A stretch of DNA of 24,974 nt, taken from NCBI GenBank assembly GCA_964614525.1, contig CAZTPA010000043.1, positions 1 through 24,974 on the forward strand, read 5' to 3'. Both the position numbers and the translations under genes were made by a program. Shown piece after piece: positions 22,503-24,974 of the stretch (its first letter is position 1; each line of letters starts with the position of its first letter). The notes beneath the pieces are model-generated. The model had not been told where the DNA came from and did no database searches. It saw only the letters and a list, made by a program, of their open reading frames with translations. Source of the DNA: PWND01 sp964614525. GTDB lineage: Bacteria; Bacteroidota; Bacteroidia; Bacteroidales; UBA7960.

Positions 22503-24530
22503 ATGAAAAAAGAAGACCATAATCATAAAAAGAAAGAAGAAAAGGAACACAAAAATCACGAATCTAACGATCATTCGCAGCATCACGCCATGATGATTAA
22601 AGATTTCAGGAAACGCTTCTGGGTTTCTCTTATTCTAACAATACCCATTCTGGTATTATCTCCCATGATTCAAAACATTATTGGTTTTGAATTTACTTTA
22701 TTTCCTAAAGTGGATAAATATATTTTATTTGCACTATCAACTCTTGTATATTTCTATGGTGGCTTGCCTTTTTTGAAAGGCCTGTATGATGATTTAAAGA
22801 AAAAGCAACCCGGGATGATGACTCTGATAGCTGTTGCCATCACTGTTGCATGGGGATACAGTTCGGCAACAACATTTGGAGTTGAAGGCAGCACATTTTT
22901 TTGGGAGCTTGCAACATTAATAGATGTAATGCTTTTAGGACATTGGTTAGAAATGAAATCTGTATTGGGTGCTTCGCGCTCACTGCAAAAACTTGTTGAA
23001 CTGATGCCTTCCGAAGCTCATCTTTTAAAGGACGGCAAAACTGAAGATGTTAAGATTGATAAGCTTAAAAAAGATGACAAAGTGGTTGTTCGTCCGGGAG
23101 AGAAAATTCCTGTTGATGGGGAAGTTGTTGACGGGGAAAGCCATGTTAATCAATCTATGGTAAGCGGTGAGTCAAAACCTGTGAAGAAGAAAAAAGGGGA
23201 CAAGATTATTGGAGGAACAATAAACGGCAAGGGTTCTTTAACTGTTTTGGTTAAAGACGTTGGAGAAGAGGCATATCTGAACAAGGTTATTAACATGGTT
23301 CGTGATGCTCAAGGGAAAAAGTCAAAAACACAAAATCTCGCCGACCGCATTGCTTTTTGGCTAACAATTATCGCCTTAAGTGTTGGCTTCGGCACACTGG
23401 GAACTTGGCTGATAATAGGACGGCCTTTCGTTTTTGCTCTTGAACGTATGGCAACAGTTATGGTAATTACCTGCCCTCATGCTTTGGGACTGGCTGTTCC
23501 TCTTGTTGTTGCAATTTCCACATCTGTCTCTGCACGGAATGGCTTGTTAATCAGGAATCGCACAGCATTTGAAAATTCAAGAAAAATAAGTCTTCTGGCT
23601 TTTGATAAAACCGGAACCCTGACCAAAGGAAACTTTGGTGTTACGCGATATGCTTCATTACAAAAAAACATAGATGATGATGAGATACTAAAACTTGCCG
23701 GAGCATTGGAGGCAAAATCCGAACATCCTCTCGCCCTGGGTATTATGGAGAAAATAAAGAAAGAAGATTTAGACATACCTGAGGTAAAAAATTTCAATTC
23801 AATAAGCGGAAAAGGCATTGAAGGTGAAGTTGACGGTAAAAAAATAGTGGTTGCAGGGCCGGGATTTGTCGAAAAAAAAGACATCGAAATTCCGGATGAG
23901 GTCTATAAAAATGATCGTGAAACAGTAGTCTTTGTTTTGCAGGAGAATAAGCTTCTGGGTTTTATTGCAATGGCAGATGAAATCAGGAAAGAATCGTATG
24001 ATGCTGTAAAAGTTCTTAAAAAGAACGGACTGAAATTATATATGATGACTGGTGATAATGAGAAAGTAGCCAAAAGTGTGAGCGAGGAGTTGAAGCTTGA
24101 TGGATACTTTGCAGGTATTGTTCCTGACGAAAAACTTGAAAAAGTAAAAGAATTTCAGAAAAAAGGAGAGTTTGTTGCTATGGTTGGTGACGGCATAAAT
24201 GATGCACCCGCATTAGCTACTGCTGATGTGGGAATCGCTATTGGTTCGGGAACCGATATTGCAGCAGAAACAGCAGATATTATTCTCGTTAACAGCAATC
24301 CATCTGATATTGCTAAATTAGTTGTTTTTGGAAAAGCAACTTACAGAAAGATGATTCAAAACTTTATCTGGGCTACAGGTTATAATGTTTTTGCAATACC
24401 ATTGGCAGCAGGTGTATTAATCGGTGCCGGAATACTAATCAGTCCGGCTTTAGGTGCTATACTTATGAGCATTAGTACCATTATAGTCGCTTTAAATGCT
24501 CAGCTTTTAAAACGTAAAATGAAAAAATAA
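22503..24530 (+). CDS. copB: Copper-translocating P1B-type ATPase, CopB (CPH) type
   Basis: A 675-residue inner-membrane heavy-metal ATPase. Instead of a CxxC metal-binding domain the N-terminus is a charged tail with seven His residues in the first 28 (at 6, 8, 16, 19, 24, 27, 28), typical of CopB. The ion-path motif in the sixth helix is Cys324-Pro-His326 (CPH), the mark of P1B-3 pumps. The later helices carry GYN and MSIST, also P1B-3 signs. The catalytic set is complete: VSGES, Asp368 in DKTGTLTKG, SEHPLA, MMTGDN and VGDGINDAPAL. CopB pumps are reported to move Cu(II), Cu(I) or Ag(I) out of the cytosol. No copper sensor (CueR, CsoR or CopY type) or chaperone lies beside it. The outer-membrane barrel gene upstream is in the same direction but separated by a hairpin. 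Confidence 0.95.
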   Translation: MKKEDHNHKKKEEKEHKNHESNDHSQHHAMMIKDFRKRFWVSLILTIPILVLSPMIQNIIGFEFTLFPKVDKYILFALSTLVYFYGGLPFLKGLYDDLKKKQPGMMTLIAVAITVAWGYSSATTFGVEGSTFFWELATLIDVMLLGHWLEMKSVLGASRSLQKLVELMPSEAHLLKDGKTEDVKIDKLKKDDKVVVRPGEKIPVDGEVVDGESHVNQSMVSGESKPVKKKKGDKIIGGTINGKGSLTVLVKDVGEEAYLNKVINMVRDAQGKKSKTQNLADRIAFWLTIIALSVGFGTLGTWLIIGRPFVFALERMATVMVITCPHALGLAVPLVVAISTSVSARNGLLIRNRTAFENSRKISLLAFDKTGTLTKGNFGVTRYASLQKNIDDDEILKLAGALEAKSEHPLALGIMEKIKKEDLDIPEVKNFNSISGKGIEGEVDGKKIVVAGPGFVEKKDIEIPDEVYKNDRETVVFVLQENKLLGFIAMADEIRKESYDAVKVLKKNGLKLYMMTGDNEKVAKSVSEELKLDGYFAGIVPDEKLEKVKEFQKKGEFVAMVGDGINDAPALATADVGIAIGSGTDIAAETADIILVNSNPSDIAKLVVFGKATYRKMIQNFIWATGYNVFAIPLAAGVLIGAGILISPALGAILMSISTIIVALNAQLLKRKMKK

Positions 24531-24856
24531 TTCAGTTTATATAAAATCTCCTTTAAACAGACTCTAATATAATTGAACCTTTATTATAAAATGATTTTAT
24601 GAAATTTAAGCTCAGTAAATCATAAAACTTCAGCTACTTTTATTTTTCATTTTATAATATACAAATCAAGATGACTATTTCACTAAGTCCAATCGTAACA
24701 ATACATTCTCCATTTAAAACAAAAGAAAATCTTATCCTTTTTTTAAAGTTTTAGCAGATATTTTGGGCTTTTTGCATGGAATGTTTTTCCTGTATCGCAT
24801 TAAATAAAGACGATCCCGTTTTTTGAAATAAATTTGATTTTTTTTTCAAATAAATG
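24531..24856. other. AT-rich intergenic stretch without a gene
   Basis: No open frame with coding character was seen between the copper ATPase and the tRNA. There is a loose inverted repeat TTTTATGA/TCATAAAA near 24595-24630 that could end the ATPase transcript, and several A and T runs. Nothing else was recognised. Confidence 0.5.
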
Positions 24857-24885
24857 TTTTGTGAAAAATATTTTTACTAAATTTG
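24857..24885 (+). promoter_or_regulatory. Bacteroidota housekeeping promoter for the tRNA
   Basis: TAAATTTG (24878-24885) is a perfect match to the phylum's -7 box TAnnTTTG. A -33-like TTTTG (24857-24861) lies 16 bases before it, slightly short of the usual 17-23. The expected start near 24891 is about 33 bases before the tRNA. A 7-bp inverted repeat TTGAGAT/ATCTCAA (24895-24901, 24914-24920) lies in between, in the tRNA 5' leader. Confidence 0.6.
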
Positions 24886-24923
24886 CAACTCATTTTGAGA
24901 TACTGATTTTATAATCTCAATAC

Positions 24924-24974
24924 TCCTCCTTAGCTCAGTTGGTTAGAGTCCCGAAGATTCGGGATTAATCAGAG
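24924..24974 (+). tRNA. tRNA-Asn-like gene, disrupted in the anticodon arm and cut by the right edge
   Basis: TCCTCCT (acceptor strand) followed by TA, D-arm GCTC-AGTTGGTTA-GAG, and later TTAATCAGAG reads as a bacterial tRNA-Asn (GTT). The D-stem is normal up to position 24. Where the bases from 25 through the first anticodon base (about CATCTGACTG) should stand, there is a 16-base hairpin TCCCGAAGATTCGGGA (24949-24964). After it the expected sequence resumes at the second anticodon base. As it stands the anticodon stem cannot form and G34 is lost. The acceptor 3' half and T-arm lie outside the window. This is either a broken gene or an assembly fault at a contig end. Confidence 0.6.

Noticed and set aside
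23477..23884. A 135-codon minus-strand frame rich in Ser, Phe and Pro
   Set aside because: It is antisense to the phosphorylation and nucleotide-binding domain of the copper ATPase; this composition is typical of a shadow frame.
1..24974. CRISPR array, prophage or transposon
   Set aside because: No spaced direct repeats, phage structural genes, transposase or integrase were seen on either strand.

Overview
The window is AT-rich, gene-dense DNA of a Bacteroidota (Bacteroidetes) bacterium, probably from an aquatic, sediment or other low-oxygen setting. The assignment rests on several traits. Starts have A-rich leaders with almost no Shine-Dalgarno sites. One good TAnnTTTG -7 box lies before the tRNA at the right edge. 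A lipoprotein has an acidic tail directly after its lipobox cysteine. Short degenerate REP-like palindromes sit between genes. No rRNA, CRISPR array, transposase, integrase or plasmid gene was found. The right edge stops inside a tRNA gene, as a contig end would.

Layout. Left (1-4355, minus strand): the start of a SAM methyltransferase, then a CPA2-type cation/proton antiporter and a P2-type Ca2+-like ATPase that look like an operon. Next (4602-7755): pcm (protein isoaspartate repair), a probable alpha/alpha-toroid protein of unknown role, and a convergent erythromycin-esterase-family gene. Next (7993-10872, plus strand): a one-cluster ferredoxin, a YbhB/PEBP protein, class I aldolase fbaB and ATP-dependent 6-phosphofructokinase pfkB, closed by a good intrinsic terminator. 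Then, on the minus strand, an MscS-family channel and a tandem universal stress protein.

Centre (13194-16854): a soluble hybrid histidine kinase (PAS, HisKA, HATPase, receiver, Hpt) overlaps by 8 bases a sigma54-dependent response regulator. Together they encode a complete His-Asp-His-Asp relay. Right of it (minus strand): dodecin, a SpoIIAA-like protein with a small four-helix membrane protein, a coiled-coil lipoprotein, DNA polymerase X and a triple-BON protein. Last, on the plus strand: a small outer-membrane barrel, a CopB-type copper ATPase and a truncated, disrupted tRNA-Asn-like gene.

As a whole the region reads as a stress-survival island. It covers ion and pH homeostasis, osmotic release, copper export, protein repair, DNA repair, flavin and redox buffering, an alternative glycolytic branch, envelope proteins, and one phosphorelay ending in a sigma54 activator. 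Several genes (pcm, the esterase family gene, ferredoxin, Usp, coiled-coil lipoprotein) have upstream sequences with -24/-12-like spacing. This suggests, without proving it, that the local regulator controls them as a regulon.
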